From Isoetes taiwanensis (taxonomy: Eukaryota; Streptophyta; Lycopodiopsida; Isoetales; Isoetaceae): a stretch of DNA of 64,000 nucleotides. Position 1 is the first letter of the stretch. Each line of letters starts with the position of its first letter. Location of the stretch: the NCBI GenBank assembly GCA_021234155.1, contig JAJEKV010000036.1, forward strand, positions 9,439,426-9,503,425, in the 5' to 3' direction. The notes under the pieces were generated by a model that did no database searches, was not told the origin of the DNA, and saw nothing but the letters and a program-made list of their open reading frames with translations. Of this stretch, positions 11,538 through 23,587 are shown in pieces. Both the position numbers and the translations under genes were made by a program.

Positions 11538-12832
11538 ACTAGTGTTGCGCATTGTTCTAATCAATCCTTCTGTAAGAGAACCCATGGCCAGATAGCCATA
11601 CTTGCATAGGGCTTTTCTTCTTGGAAACCTGGGGAAACAAGGGAAAATGTAGGGGGAGTGAAAAGAAATGTATTTGGCATCTTTCTTTGTGATTCTTTTG
11701 ATGGAATTTGAAACACTGTGGTAATAATAATTAGGTGGTAGACCAGCATGTGAAGTTGCCATCATCGTTCCAATTTTTTTGCACATTCCTTCATGGAGAG
11801 GTTTTCGCTCAGGTGCACACATGTTTCTTCTTCATTAAAAACTGCTTTTCCATGATGTTCTTTGTGGGTTTTTTTAACACTTCTCAATGTCTTAACCTGG
11901 AGCCATGACAATAAACTTTGTATGGCAATTCCTGCATATCCAGCACCATGTGATACGATGCTATTGAGGATGCAAGGAAATGGTCAAGCAAGCTCTCGAA
12001 GTGCCATCTCACATAAACCACACCAGAGATGCCTATCTAAAACTAAATAGTAAAATGTCTATCCAAGCACATATGGAAAATGTAGGCATGTTGTGTTCTT
12101 CCGCTTCCCATATTACTATGTGCAAAGACAATTCAGAGCATCAGAGCAACATTGTTCAGAATGATGAAGTTATGATTATTCGAATCGTTTTCTTTAATTT
12201 CGGGGTATTTACTATTAGCCAGGAGAGAAAAGTGCCTGAGCTTCGGAAAGAATACGCAAGGCTACGTTATGAAATATTAGTATGTCCACTCATCTGCTTT
12301 AATTTCGGAGTATCTCCTGATAAGGTATAAAATGCATAGGTACGTTCCAGTAAATCTTCCTGAGTTGATTCAGGTGCTTGCCTCTAATTTTCAATTGGAC
12401 ACGAATAACATTATGTGTAAGGTTGTAAGGTATCTTCTCTTGAACATACAGGTGGGTTATTAGAGCAGATAGAAGACAAAAGCACTACCATGCCATACAT
12501 ACTCCCATAATAAAGCTGATTTCTTGTTGGATAGAACGTGATAGCCAATATCAATATCTTTTGGAAGAAATTACCTGGGATTTGTGGGCTAACTTCTTGT
12601 ACAGCTCCAAAGGAAAAAAATGTGGCTATTGATATCGAACTGTAAGGCCAGCTTTTGGCAACATAAGGGAGGAGGCTGTATTTCCTCAAAAAAGGATTTG
12701 TCTTATAACAAGGACTGCAGATTTTATCTGAACCACTGCAATTGTACACTGCTGCGATCATGCATTTTCTGTTGGCAAAGTTACTAATCGCCCTACAGAA
12801 TAACTAACTAACCTGTCCTCGCATGATTGCAG

Positions 12833-13133
12833 CAATCTGTTCAATCTATCAGCAAAATCTTATCTTCAAAAGATTGGAAAATACCCACGTTTATTATATG
12901 GGGAATGAAAGACAAATGGTTGACATCAAATGGAGTGCAGGATTTTGCCAAATTTGCAAATATAAGCATGGTGCAACTTCCTCGGGTATTATAACAAAAG
13001 CTTGTCTATGCCATATTACAGATCATTTATCTCATTTTTTTTTAACAAGGTTGGTCGTCGTACACAAGAAGACTATGCTGAAGAAGTTGGAGCAGCTTTG
13101 GAGAAACTATTAAAGCTGAAAGTATTTGTCTAA
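12833..13133 (+). pseudogene. 3' end of an alpha/beta-hydrolase-fold gene, two exons, catalytic His position altered
   Basis: Exon 12833-12985 follows a good acceptor (gattgcag) and encodes QSVQSISKILSSKDWKIPTF then IIWGMKDKWLT. The IPTxxxWGxKDKWL pattern is the acid-bearing strand and loop of alpha/beta hydrolases. Exon 13050-13133 encodes VGRRTQEDYAEEVGAALEKL and stops at TAA. In the family this place normally reads GH..QEDxxEEVG, so the catalytic histidine appears replaced by Arg. A 27-bp repeat of the gene's end follows the stop. The upstream exons with the nucleophile elbow should lie at 11.5-12.8 kb but I could not identify them; a 116-codon plus frame at 11980-12330 has no visible similarity. 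Calling it a pseudogene is inference. Confidence 0.5.
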
Positions 13134-13439
13134 AATTATTAAAGCTGAAAGTATTTGTCTAGCATGAGAAGCTTTGAACTAATGGCTTCTCTAGCTATAG
13201 TAATACAAGCATTTTAAGGTGGTAAACTACAAACTTATCTTACCACCAAATCCCACCATGACATGCTCTCATATACTTTTTTTTTAAAGCTCTTAAATTA
13301 GCCATGTTTCAATTCGCCTTCGCTATTTTCCATATATAAAACTAAATATATAAGAATTGAGAACTGAAATCTTCCATAGCCCACCATAAAGTAGAACACG
13401 TTTAGGTGCATTGTACAGTGTAGCCCACTTTGACATTTG

Positions 13440-14515
13440 TTGTTGAAATTTGAATCCCACGATGAGATGCCCCAAAATGAAAAATGTTATCGAAATAGAA
13501 AATGGAATTGTCACATCGAGGTGCAATGGATCTCGCAAATATTTTGCTCATTTAAGTTTTGGAAGTGCACGTGAACAACAAATAAATAAAACTGTTTCTG
13601 TCGGACGTTGGATTTATTCCGTGATATAAATGATCAGTACTTGACCAATGTGGCTTTGAAAATTAATGCCAAGGAAGCTAATTTGGTACACCACATTAAC
13701 ATATATTATTCTCTTTCATATCAAACATTAATGCATACATTTAAGTCTTGCACGCAGTTTCTGCAGGTGGAATTAAGTCAACTGCCATCTACATCAACAT
13801 CCTCTTGGTAGAAATTATAAAGATCTGTAAAGAATTGTGCTTCATCGATCACAAATACATCTGCATGAAGATAAGCTCACATTATGAAAGGATGTTGAAG
13901 CATCCACCTAAAATCTACAATCTACACACAACATACAACTCATATCGTTGGGTTTCACTAATAATGTTCTCCTACAAATTCCAACACAAGACATTAGTCA
14001 TTTCAAAAAAGTTATTTGCGTTTCAAACCGTTATTCGAATAAACCTCTCAGGCTTTATATAAATATCGATGTTCCCTTGAGCAATGTGTTAACTTGACTT
14101 TTGCAGTTGAAATTTGGATCTCAGGATGAGATGCTCCGAAATGGAAAATGGAATTGTCACAACGAGGTATGATGTCTTTGATAACAATATTTCTGGATCT
14201 GACCATATTTTGCTCAATTAATGTCCTATCTTTTGTTTTTTCAGACCATGGCCAAATTTATATCTACAAATAATTGGATATTCTTAAGCTCTAGAAGTGC
14301 ATGTGAACAATAAATAAGTAAAATATTTGCTATCAGGCATTGGATTTGTTAATCAGTGCACACCCTCCCCCCCCCCACCCCCCGGCCCGATATAAAAATG
14401 ATCGAGATTTGACCAATGTGGCTTTGGAAATTAATGTCAAGTTTTTGGTACCGTATTAACATATGTTGTTCTCTTCCATATAAAACATTAACGCATAATT
14501 TAAGTCTTGCACGCG
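13440..14515. repeat. Diverged direct duplication (13440-13760 and 14106-14515)
   Basis: Both parts share GTTGAAATTTG, GATGAGATGC, AAATGGAATTGTCACA, GTGAACAA.AAATAA, GGATTTATTCC/GGATTTGTTAA, GACCAATGTGGCTTTG and AACATATRTTRTTCTCTT in the same order. The second copy has gained a C-rich homopolymer near 14370. No gene is visible in either copy. Confidence 0.7.
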
Positions 14516-15802
14516 TCCTCTGTCGTATTATGTTAAATAATGGGGAGTCCTAATAAAATTCTTATACAATTTACTGTCCAAACAGTCAATGTAAATGACT
14601 TTCAGTTACAATTCAGTTGCGTGAGCCGACCACTCTTCGACACGTGACGCATGGTTCCCTGGAATGTCAGCTAACGTGATGTATTGACCAAAGTTTAAGG
14701 AGGGGTGCGGTCCTCGATCATGTGCTGAGATAAGCTCTAACTACAACCTCCGCTACAAATTCGGTATCTTGTGCAAGGGGAAATGGTCAGTTGGTCTACA
14801 CAGAATTAATGAGCATTTTCATAAATAAAAAAATAAAAAATGGAATATATGGAAGCCATAGTCTTAATGTCATCCATATGCAGGCATTACCGACTTAAGC
14901 AATTCCTGAACACTGCATAATCTATTCTAAATTAAATTATGTCCAAACCCTCAAAAGCATTACACCCACAAAGATAATGTAGTTTATACACATATATTTA
15001 TACATCCGCACCGCCAATAGCTTCCTTCCATTGCATGCTCCCCTTAACGTGAAAGATCCAGGTCTACTGCATAGTGCCACTTGCATAGTTATCACAACGG
15101 TGCGAAAATGTGTACGCATCAACAAGTCTTCCAACGGGCAACCCATTGATGCGTTAGCATCTTGTTAAGTCAAAAGTGCGGGATTTGGAGTTTCCACATT
15201 AGTGCATTAATAAATCCCTTAGCTACGTAAAGTGGGTTTTTAATTGGAATATTAAAAAGCTTAGCTAACAATTGTTAAAGATAAATTAAATGGTGGATCC
15301 TTGGAGATCAAGAGAAGTTGGGCTGAGAGAGCTATATGAGGCATATGGGGACTTCTTAATGTGGCTATGGCATGGAGCACTGCTAGCCTAAGTGTATTTA
15401 TGGGACCTTGTATTCCTCATGGAAGAAAGGTTCTAAGGTAAGCTTTGCATTGTGGGAAATGTAGTATTTTCCTTGTTCAGTACATAGGTGTTAGAGCTAC
15501 ATCAATCAAGTCAGGCTTGTGTCTTCCTCGACATGTTGTATTATAGCCATGATCTTCATCAATGAGTTATGTTACAGTGGCCTAGGTTGCTCCGGTATGC
15601 TCATGTCCATATGTGATTCTCTGTGGTATTCTTGTGCTCTGTGACACCGGGCGTGGCTTCCTCATAGACGTAGCTTCCTGGTGAGGTTGGGCATCAACTC
15701 TTGTGACTCCATGGTAAGAGGTCCTCTAGCGCCAGACGTGGGCTGGAAAGGGTATACGCTTACGAGGTTCACCCTACCACTCCCACTACAGGGCTCGGAA
15801 TG
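14516..15802. other. Non-genic stretch
   Basis: No supported coding frame. A block at 15131-15168 (CCAACGGGCAACCC then TTGATGCGTTAGCATC) recurs almost unchanged at 37987-38020, suggesting a shared element end. The region 15250-15640 has the look of LTR or 3' flanking DNA but I could not find paired ends. Confidence 0.4.
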
Positions 15803-17318
15803 TGTGACGTCCCCTACTTCTTCTACGATGCTCCCATCGTATCAGAAGGCGGAGTTCATTTCCCTGGCAGCCAAACTGACAGGGGCCATCCATCTGACAC
15901 CAGTCCTTAACAATGGATCGATGAGGAAGAATGGATTGGTCATTTTCCCCATCTTCCCTGGGGATCGTCCTAGCTGCGGAAGCGTGAGTAAGCATAAGCA
16001 CATGACATCAATATATCAACAGAGTCACCTCGAAGGGTGACTACACCATAACATACATGTAATAGCACATCAATAACATCATCATCACATGGGGGATCCT
16101 ACCCAATGGCTCGGACTTCAAGGTATGGACTGACGGCTTGGGCCTCCAGAAGTCATTGCAGACGAAATTCATAAGAACGGATTGGGCTGGCATAGAAACA
16201 TGGATGTTGTCCACTCCATCTGCCCCTCCCGTGCACACTTTGCAAAGTAGGTTGAAGAGTCTTGGGACTGGACCGTAGCCTGTCGGGTGCATAGCCAAAG
16301 GGGCTACTGCTGGGTTGCATCTCCCCAGTCCCGATGAGGCAGGAGAAGAGTCTCCTCCCCTCTAGAGGCATGCAGCCCATCACAGGTGGCTAGAGGGCCA
16401 CTACCCGTATTCGACTTGAACCTCATTGAAGGTGATGCATCACCCAAGAGGTGTCGAGCTCATGCCTTGCCCACACGCAGTGGCGAACCATTAAGCCTAG
16501 CCCACTTAGATCCCCGGTAGGCTTTACACACCAGAGGGATCAGTCAGTGATGGGACAAGTCCCCCTTATTCCATCGGTCTAGCCCCGTCACCCACAACCA
16601 AGCACGGGCCGCATTAATTGGGAATTAATGAGGTTATCTAGGATCATCTGCTACTGAAGGTTTCAGGGTCTCTACCCCCCTTCCCACATACACAGGAAAG
16701 CATAGAATGGAACATCATCATCACCAAGAACTGAAATACTGAATAAGATCTAATCTATCCTACCTAAACATACATGGTTAGTTTCGTTACGGCTGGTGAT
16801 CTTAGGATCTACAAGGCTGATAAGACTGATCTAACATAATATCCTAGCTCATTGCCGGGCTAAGAGTCGGCTTTGCACAACAGAATCGCAGGTTACCTGA
16901 TCCTTGGCTTGCTCCAGCTCCCCGAATCGCGTCCATGCCTTCGTTCTTGCTGAAGACAGCTGCTCCTGATGAATCTAATGTGCAAAGGCGGCTCAGCGGT
17001 GCCTGGCAATGCAGAATGGCAGCTTGCCTTGGCCGGAATGGCTCAGGGAAGCCAAAATGCGAAAATGGGAAAGGTTTTGGGTTTCCCCTTTTGTTCCTTA
17101 TACATGAACTTTTAGGGTTAGATTAGAAGGGGCCAAATGGGGTATTGCCACTTGGCAAGGGGGTTTAATTGCATATATTTAATATACATGTGCAACATAC
17201 GAGGTTGGCCCCTAGGCCCAACTCTTTAGGCTCTCAAGTACTTGTCGTGGTGACATGTATGTGTGACGGGATAGTAGAATATATGTATTCAGATCGTATG
17301 TTATGTTGGAACGTCACA
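15803..17318 (-). repeat. 3' LTR of the chromovirus
   Basis: It starts TGTGACGT and ends ACGTCACA on the plus strand, a perfect 8-bp inverted terminus beginning TG and ending CA as LTRs do. Length is 1516 bp. The neighbouring purine tract at 17319-17332 and upstream integrase support the call. No second copy lies in the window. Confidence 0.75.
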
Positions 17319-17603
17319 ATCTCCCCACCTTGAATTGATGCTGTCCTCAGTATCATGCGTCCCCTCACCTTGGAAACCTGCATACCCTGCAATACATTTG
17401 ATGCATATAATTTTACAACATAATTATCCCAAGGTAGTATTTTAATTTTTCATAACACTTCCTTGTTCACGATAAGGGGCTCTTTCGCCTTCTTACTTTA
17501 TCGTCTATTATTCACAAAATTTTATGGTTTACATAAACATAGTTCCAAAATTCTCTAATTAAGGTTCTATATCGTCTCCTTGCAACACATTATGACAAAA
17601 CAT

Positions 17604-17956
17604 TTTTTGTTGAGGAACGTGGGCCTTTATTACTCAAAAGAATACAAAGAGTACATGGGGGACTCAAAACCCAGTGGAGAAGATATCCACTAGAGCAACA
17701 CTACCCACCACATACATAACATGGAAAAGCAGAGAATACAGATCACCATGAGCACAACTGTTTGCTATGAGTAGGTGTGAATCTGAAGATATTGTTCCCA
17801 AATGACACTTTTGATGTCATCCTTCAAGGAAGAACATTTGTAAGCCTTCACAATGCGACTACGGGCATCGCTAAGCACTTGTGTATCTGAAAAGAGCTGA
17901 CTTTGAAGATGAGGAGATTTTCAGTTTCTTCCATGGACCGATGATCCAAGCAGATG
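17604..17956 (-). mobile_element. Small retroposon flanked by a 17-bp target duplication
   Basis: ACATTATGACAAAACAT occurs at 17587-17603 and again at 17957-17973, and the 353 bp between them start with a T-rich run on the plus strand, meaning a short A-rich 3' tail on the minus strand. Long, variable duplications plus a tail are marks of LINE-driven retroposition. The insert has no recognisable coding domain; a minus-strand frame with SQLFSDTQVLSDARSRIVKA may be a piece of a reverse-transcribed transcript. Confidence 0.65.
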
Positions 17957-18309
17957 ACATTATGACAAAACATGTATTGTAAGTTTATCGTAGTTAAGTA
18001 ATCTTCCCGCCAGACTCCCCCTATTGGCATGCGTGTCCACCACTACGGCCAATATACTAATTCATTTTAAAGTTGGTTAGGAACCACCATAATTTCATAA
18101 TTTATATGGATGTAGCGACCTCCGGCCAGAAGATTATGTTTCTTCCATCTTGGCCGTGGAGACAGCGCCCTATCATGCCTAAGATGATCACTCATGCCTA
18201 CACCTTTAGTTGCCTTTGGCGTGAAGGATGGCGTCCTTCCCGTAGTAGGCATTGATTAGAGGTGCTTTCCTATCAATGCATGCCTGAATGACCTCTTATC
18301 TCTCAAGTT

Positions 18310-18336
18310 GTCTACTTCTGTGGGACAGAAGTAGAC
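18310..18336. repeat. Perfect 12-bp stem hairpin
   Basis: GTCTACTTCTGT, loop GGG, ACAGAAGTAGAC. It lies just past the stop of the chromovirus polyprotein on the minus strand, so it could form in the transcript downstream of the coding region. Confidence 0.7.
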
Positions 18337-18339
18337 TTT

Positions 18340-19427
18340 TTAGTCTACCTCACACTCACCTATCGGTTTGGTGTCGACTACTTCGGTGACGAGCCGACCC
18401 TTGCATTGCGCCATGAATTGGGGGTACTGCTTCTCCACCCACGTAGCATCTTGCACAGGTAAGTGCGTCCATTTCACTAGGTATTAGAGGAATTGAGATC
18501 TTCTTGTCTTCTTATAGGACCTGTCAAGAAGAACCTTTGGGACGATTTCAAGCTGGTTATCCATAATCTCCAGTAACTCTGTTGTCTCCAATACTTCCTC
18601 TGGATTAGAAGTGTGCCTCTTCAGGAGACTTACATGGAAGACTCTATGGATTTTGAGATGCGCTGGCAGGTCCAAATGTAGGATTGGTTACCCACTCTTT
18701 TGGTTATTCTGAATGGCCCAGCCCATCTTGGAGCAAGCTTCTTGCAATTGCAGATGCGGAGCTTCGCTTGTTTGACTTTGATCTTCAGCCATACGTTGTC
18801 TCCAACCTTGAATTCCCTTACCGTTCTGTGCTTATCGGCTATGCTTTTCTGCCTGCTTCTCGCTGCTAGGAGGTATCCTCTCACCTCCTCCACTAGCTGC
18901 TGCATATCCGATAACATCTGCTGAGAGACTTCAACTTTGGACACTGGATTGTGCCACGTATCTGATGTTAAGCATTGATACCCATAATTTATCATGAAGG
19001 GCGACATCTGGGAAGATTCCTGCTTGGTGCTATTATAGGCGAACTCCACAAAGTGAATAAAATCATCCCATTTAGATTGCTTGTTCCAGACATAGTTTCT
19101 CAGCATGTCTTCTACGATTCGATTTGTGCGCTCCGTCTGTCCATCCGTCTGAGCATGATATGCCGTACTCATGGAGAGCTTCGTTTGAATCGTGCTGAAC
19201 AAATCTTGCCAGAATGCGCTCATGAACTTTGAATCTCTATCCGAGATTATTTCTCTCGGCATCCCGTGGAGTCTAAAGATCTCTTTGATGAACAATACGG
19301 CAGTGTCTAATGCCGTGTCTGTGGTCCTGCACGGCACGAAATGTGCCATCTTTGATAACTTGTCCACCACCACCATTAGGGCATCTTTGCCCCTTACGGT
19401 TCTCGGGAGCCCTGTGATAAAGTCCAT
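18340..19427 (-). pseudogene. Ty3/gypsy integrase core and chromodomain, broken
   Basis: From 19427 the frame reads MDFITGLPRT, the start of the integrase catalytic core, with MVVVDKLSKMAHF (first Asp), ISDRDSKF (second Asp) and TDGQTERTNRIVEDMLR (third acidic residue). The GPFxITKRVG segment of the C-terminal domain follows. Near 18650 the frame shifts, then LKIHRVFHVSLLKRH continues, followed by a chromodomain (YLVKWTHLP..DATWV). A TAA interrupts just before YLVKW. Chromodomain chromoviruses use this module to bind modified histones at integration. One frameshift and one stop make this copy inactive. Confidence 0.85.
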
Positions 19428-19430
19428 GCT

Positions 19431-21251
19431 TATTACCTATTTTGGACCTGTCCTTCTATAGGTTACTTAATTACCAACCATTTTTAGAAGTGGATAGTAT
19501 TTTCCAATATCACTTTGGGAGTTAACACAAAATATTATTACTATTGAGATGTTTGTTGAGTCTTTTCATGGAATAACTATTTTTTAGAGGCCATTCATCA
19601 TTTTCTAGAGTATGACTCTGGTACGCAGGGGGCAGCTTATGCTCAGATGCCTCAAAGGCAATAATGTTTTGGTTTACAGGCAAACATCTAGGAGATGGAT
19701 TTGGTGAAGATTTTAGAATTTGCCAAAGATTAAGAAGCCGCTTTCATATATTTTGGTAAATTTGACTATTGTGGTTTAGGATAGGAGACTTATTCAATTT
19801 TGAAAGGAAATTCTTTTTATTCAATTTTAAAGGGAAGTTCTGGAATGTATCATATGTATTGAAATTGCATTATGTTGGTAGGAACTTGTGAAATTGACGA
19901 TGTAGTTGTTGTTCTTACATGCAGCTTTTGCTTTCTGGACTTGGACAACGTGAGGTGTCTGGCCAAAGCATGTGGGCGAAGTGACTTGCTCATGGCAGCA
20001 TTGGTTTGATTATCTTAAAGCAATATAACTAGACTTGCAAAATCAATGTTTAATCATTCCTGTTGTGCAAGGTAAGAGGACTTTAATTTATTGTTCTCAT
20101 GATAGTTTGCTCTGTGACATGTGAAATTATATTTTTCTATATCTGAATCTGGTGAATTGTCATAGGGGAGGAGAAAAAGAGGAGGGTGTAGCTGACTGTG
20201 TGACAACCGATATTGCCATGTTCGATCCTTTGTGAAAAGAAATGGTAGCCAAGTTGCAGCTGACCAGTACATAAATGTTCATTTAGAAGCTGAAGAGTTG
20301 CATTTAATCCTACTACACAGCACAGCAAACATATTTATTAGTATACAGTTCAATACATGCTTCTTGATTTCATATTGAGAGAGCCATGTCCAGCTCATGC
20401 TTGAGGTCCCTGGTTTTTTCAGCCTGGTTTTAACAAGGCACACAGTCAGGGCCGAACATGAAAAAGCAGATCAACTTATAATTGTTGCCATGTTCTAAAA
20501 AGGATTATGCAAACGCAATTCCTATGTTGTTTGTTCAACACTATCCTATCTCACCATATGCAAATTGTTGGTTTTGTCTAGATTTCTCCATGTAATATGT
20601 ATCATTGGGCTTTGTATTTCTTTAGTGCATCATATTCTTTTTGTTATTTTTGTATATGAGAACGTGCATAATCATACTATCTAATGTCTATATTGTGGCA
20701 TGCCACTTAAATCTTATCATTAATATGCAAGGAAATAGTTGATTGCCAACTCGCTTATAAAATCTTATAAAATCCTCTAGAACGGGCAATTGGGGACCAT
20801 ACAAATATAAATGCATGGGATGTTAACACATATTGTCCATTTTATACGCTGATATTAGTAACTTCAGTTGCTATATAATGAGCATCAATCTACAACAATA
20901 TTCTTAATGCATGCTTTTATAGACCAAATTACTAAACACAAATGTCATGTCACGTCATGCAATTTAGATTCATTAAAGGATTGAAGGTTCAAACACAACA
21001 CCTTGAAATGCATACTTATATAATTATATCATACAATATTGCAAACACTTTTAAACACAATTGATCCTTCATCGTCAGGATAATGCAACCCCACTTGCAT
21101 CATTTACGTCACTTGCATCTCTATTGTTTTAATTCATAAAAAATGTTGCCAACACCATCAATCTCCGAACTACAGTCTACACCATAAAAAACACCACACA
21201 AACAAAGCCAATGCAACTACTAATTAACCACCCCTGCAAATCACTACTGAA
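19431..21251. other. Non-coding stretch, probably Helitron interior at its right end
   Basis: No supported coding frame. The sequence is AT-rich, with only short incidental frames. Because a Helitron 3' end lies at 21252-21279, part of this stretch should belong to that Helitron. I could not locate a convincing TC 5' end. Confidence 0.4.
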
Positions 21252-21279
21252 GCCCGGCAACGCCGGGCACCATAACTAG
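21252..21279 (+). mobile_element. Helitron 3' terminus (hairpin plus CTAG)
   Basis: GCCCGGC-AAC-GCCGGGC forms a 7-bp GC stem at 21252-21268, seven bases follow, then CTAG (21276-21279) and a T. A short GC hairpin about ten bases before CTRR, inserted before T, is the hallmark of plant Helitron ends. The 5' end was not found. This end abuts the minus-strand ORF that stops at 21276. Confidence 0.7.
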
Positions 21280-21864
21280 TTACAATTAGGTTGCAAGCAT
21301 AGAGGTTTTCCCCTCTTAATTTCTTCCTTTTTCATATCAGATGGGCTGTATATATGTTGAACTAAAATTTGAAAGCTGCTTCCACATTTTCGAATTTCTA
21401 AAATTCTCCCTCTCCAGTGAGCATTTAGATCATTAATTCTAGTCTTCTTGATGCTATGAGCACCCTTGAGTGAGGGCCTCATTATAACAAAACAGCCAAC
21501 ATAAACTGTTATTGGATTTCCCTCAGTGTCTTCAATGCAAATAGAAGCTATTCTTTCTTCTAAATTTGATGCCATCTGCACTGCAGTTTATCAAAATATA
21601 TCAGATTCATGAAGGATTTAACCAGATATGCTCAAGAAAGAAAACCAAAGGACACATCAATCAATGAATTTGGCGATAAAATATGCCCTACCATTAAGAA
21701 AAGGAGGAATCGGGAAGGATGTCTCGGGTTTCTGTAAGAAAAAGTTCAGCCTAAACTCATTACATACATCCGCGAACTTGAAAAGGGACATCAATTTGAC
21801 TTAACCTCAGCGATTTTCCACTTCGTCTACGTGAAAGTTGGAAGCCATGAACGCCGAACAGCAT
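21276..21864 (-). CDS. Three-exon ORF of unknown function, weak BAH-like look, ending at the Helitron border
   Basis: Exon 1 (21864-21806) starts MLFGVHGFQLSRRRSGKSL. Exon 2 (21731-21692) gives RNPRHPSRFLLFLM. Exon 3 (21575-21276) begins MASNLEERIASICIED and has VYVGCFVIMRPSL, WRGRILEIRK and FQILVQHIYSP. All three introns have GT/AG borders and phases fit, giving 132 residues. The spacing of VGxFVxxRP, WxGRI-EI and a final -YxP resembles BAH or Agenet-type readers, but I cannot confirm it. The stop TAG is the Helitron's terminal CTAG read on the other strand, so the natural C-terminus is probably lost. Confidence 0.4.
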
Positions 21865-22198
21865 CAAACTACGATTTTTCAAATGTGTTTTCCTTTGGAA
21901 AGAGGAAACGTCGAGCGGGAAACCTAGGGTTGTTATTAATGACCACTATTTTATTATTATTGTTCTTTGTTATTAGGTTGTTAAGAGGAGAATCTCGAGT
22001 GGTTGTAGGAAGATAAGGCCAAAAAGGGTAAGGCCACGTATGCACTAATGGTATCTTGCCACGTAATCTTCTTATAACTGATCCCGTCAAGCCAGCAATT
22101 TTGATTGGGCCTGTGTTTTTCCTAGTTGGCATATGGTTGTGGACCTTTTCTCATCTCAAAAAATCCCTAATGGGAAGTATAGTGCGTAGTTGAAATCT

Positions 22199-23213
22199 CA
22201 AACTGTGACCAATCTTCCTAGACTAATGGAAGTTCTTAGTGAATGCATTTCACCTTCTCCTATAGGGTTGATCATACAAGAGATGCCTGATTGGAAGAAT
22301 TGTATCGAAGGTTATGCTCTTGATATGGAAGGTCAATCTAGACCTCTTCAGTACACTTTCTGGGTCATGGGAAGTAAGCCAATAATGCAATGGAAGATGA
22401 GACCGTCAAATGATAAATGGAGGCCAGATGAGGGAGTACCTATATGGCACGAAGATGAAAATGGTAAACCTAAGATTCCAAGGGGTCAACTAAAAGCTCT
22501 TAAGCCTTTTGCAGAGGTGGATTCATTGCAAAGCAAATTGGACGGCATTGCTGAATACATCAAGTATTGGAAAAATAACCCCGATGATACAAACCTTGCA
22601 TTGATAGATTATTGGACACAGGTACATAGATTATTGGGACAAGTAGACACATCCTCTGATGAACTGAAAAATGGATGGCTACCTAAGACTAGGTGGAGAG
22701 ACTGATAACACCTGAGGAAGTTGATGATGTGGTTAGTAGTATTCGCAAGTCGATGGCTCCTCCAGCTGCTGAAAACACTATGTTGGTCCTAGGAAAGGAA
22801 GGCCTAAATATCTCGGGCTGGAGGATGAGGATTATGATCCCAAAGATGACTTGCTTTGCCATCAATTTGCACTTATAGTACCAGAGCGCAAGGAGATATA
22901 CCCTGTGTGGATGGGTTATACCATCTCAGCTGTTTGCAAAGAAGTGGGTGACCGCAATGTGAACAAAGTTCGTGTGGAGTGGTTGTGTCCAGTGCACCAA
23001 TTAAATGCAGTGGCAGAGGAAGAAAGGTATAGAGACTGTTGGACAAAGAGATGGAAGAGAAACCCTATTGAAGGGAATGATTGGGTTGAGTTAGATACTA
23101 TTTTGTTTTCATGGACCCCAAAGGTCATCCCAGGCAAGACTGCTAGGGTTATAATACCTGTGGAAGTGAGGAAGAAAGCTATGATATCTCTAGGGGTCAC
23201 TTCTGAGAAGTAA
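22199..23213 (+). pseudogene. C-terminal half of a DUF7869-like transposase-family protein (copy A)
   Basis: This matches, segment by segment, the C-terminal half of the minus-strand copy at the right edge. LMEVLSECISPSP pairs with LMQVFRECSTKAPAP, MKMRPSNDKWRPDEGVPIW-type text pairs with MRLGHREWLPDKGIRMW, and YRDCWTKRWKRNP pairs with YRDCWHKKWRPNP. A frame change near 22690-22800 splits it in two; the right frame after it contains YLGLEDEDYDP. The catalytic half is missing. It shows that three copies of one transposon family lie in 64 kb. Confidence 0.6.
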
Positions 23214-23389
23214 TTGGCAATATGTAACTCGACATGCATATGTAAAATATTTTCAATTTTTAATGCAATCATGTTGTGCTGTTATAAAAAAAAGTCACAT
23301 TCTCGATGCAAATTTATTAACCCGGGAAAACGTTGCAGTGCCAAAATGGTCCAAAATCCTGACATAAATCCAATTTAAATGAATGATGG

Positions 23390-23587
23390 TTAATTCGATT
23401 CAACCATACTAAATATCGCAAATATAGTAGGAGGACCTATTTCCCAAATCATTGCCATTGCATCTTTCTTCACAGTGTCTAATTTTTGAGGCGACAAATG
23501 CAACGACTTCAAACCAGTGTACCCCATATTTGCCTTGCAAACTTCTCGTAGCTTCACGGGATCCAAAGCAAGATAACCTATTGTACC
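23390..23587 (-). pseudogene. Relic of a Helitron Rep/helicase-like protein
   Basis: Minus-strand frame with LREVCKANMGYTGLKSLHLS, KKDAMAMIWEIGPPTIFAIF and SMVES at the end. The KKDxxAMIxxLGxPTxFxTxS pattern is typical of the Helitron helicase-like domain that precedes the rolling-circle replication motifs. Only this patch remains; it is cut on one side by the MITE at 23588. Confidence 0.45.

Larger units (their letters stand above)
15803..19430 (-). mobile_element. 5'-truncated Ty3/gypsy chromovirus
   Basis: On the minus strand the element runs from integrase (19427) through a chromodomain (ending near 18340) to a 1.5 kb 3' LTR (17318-15803). A purine tract, AAGGTGGGGAGAT, lies right before the LTR. 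Gag, protease, reverse transcriptase and the 5' LTR are absent, so the insertion is a 5' truncation or deletion product. A small retroposon sits in it at 17604-17956. Confidence 0.82.
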
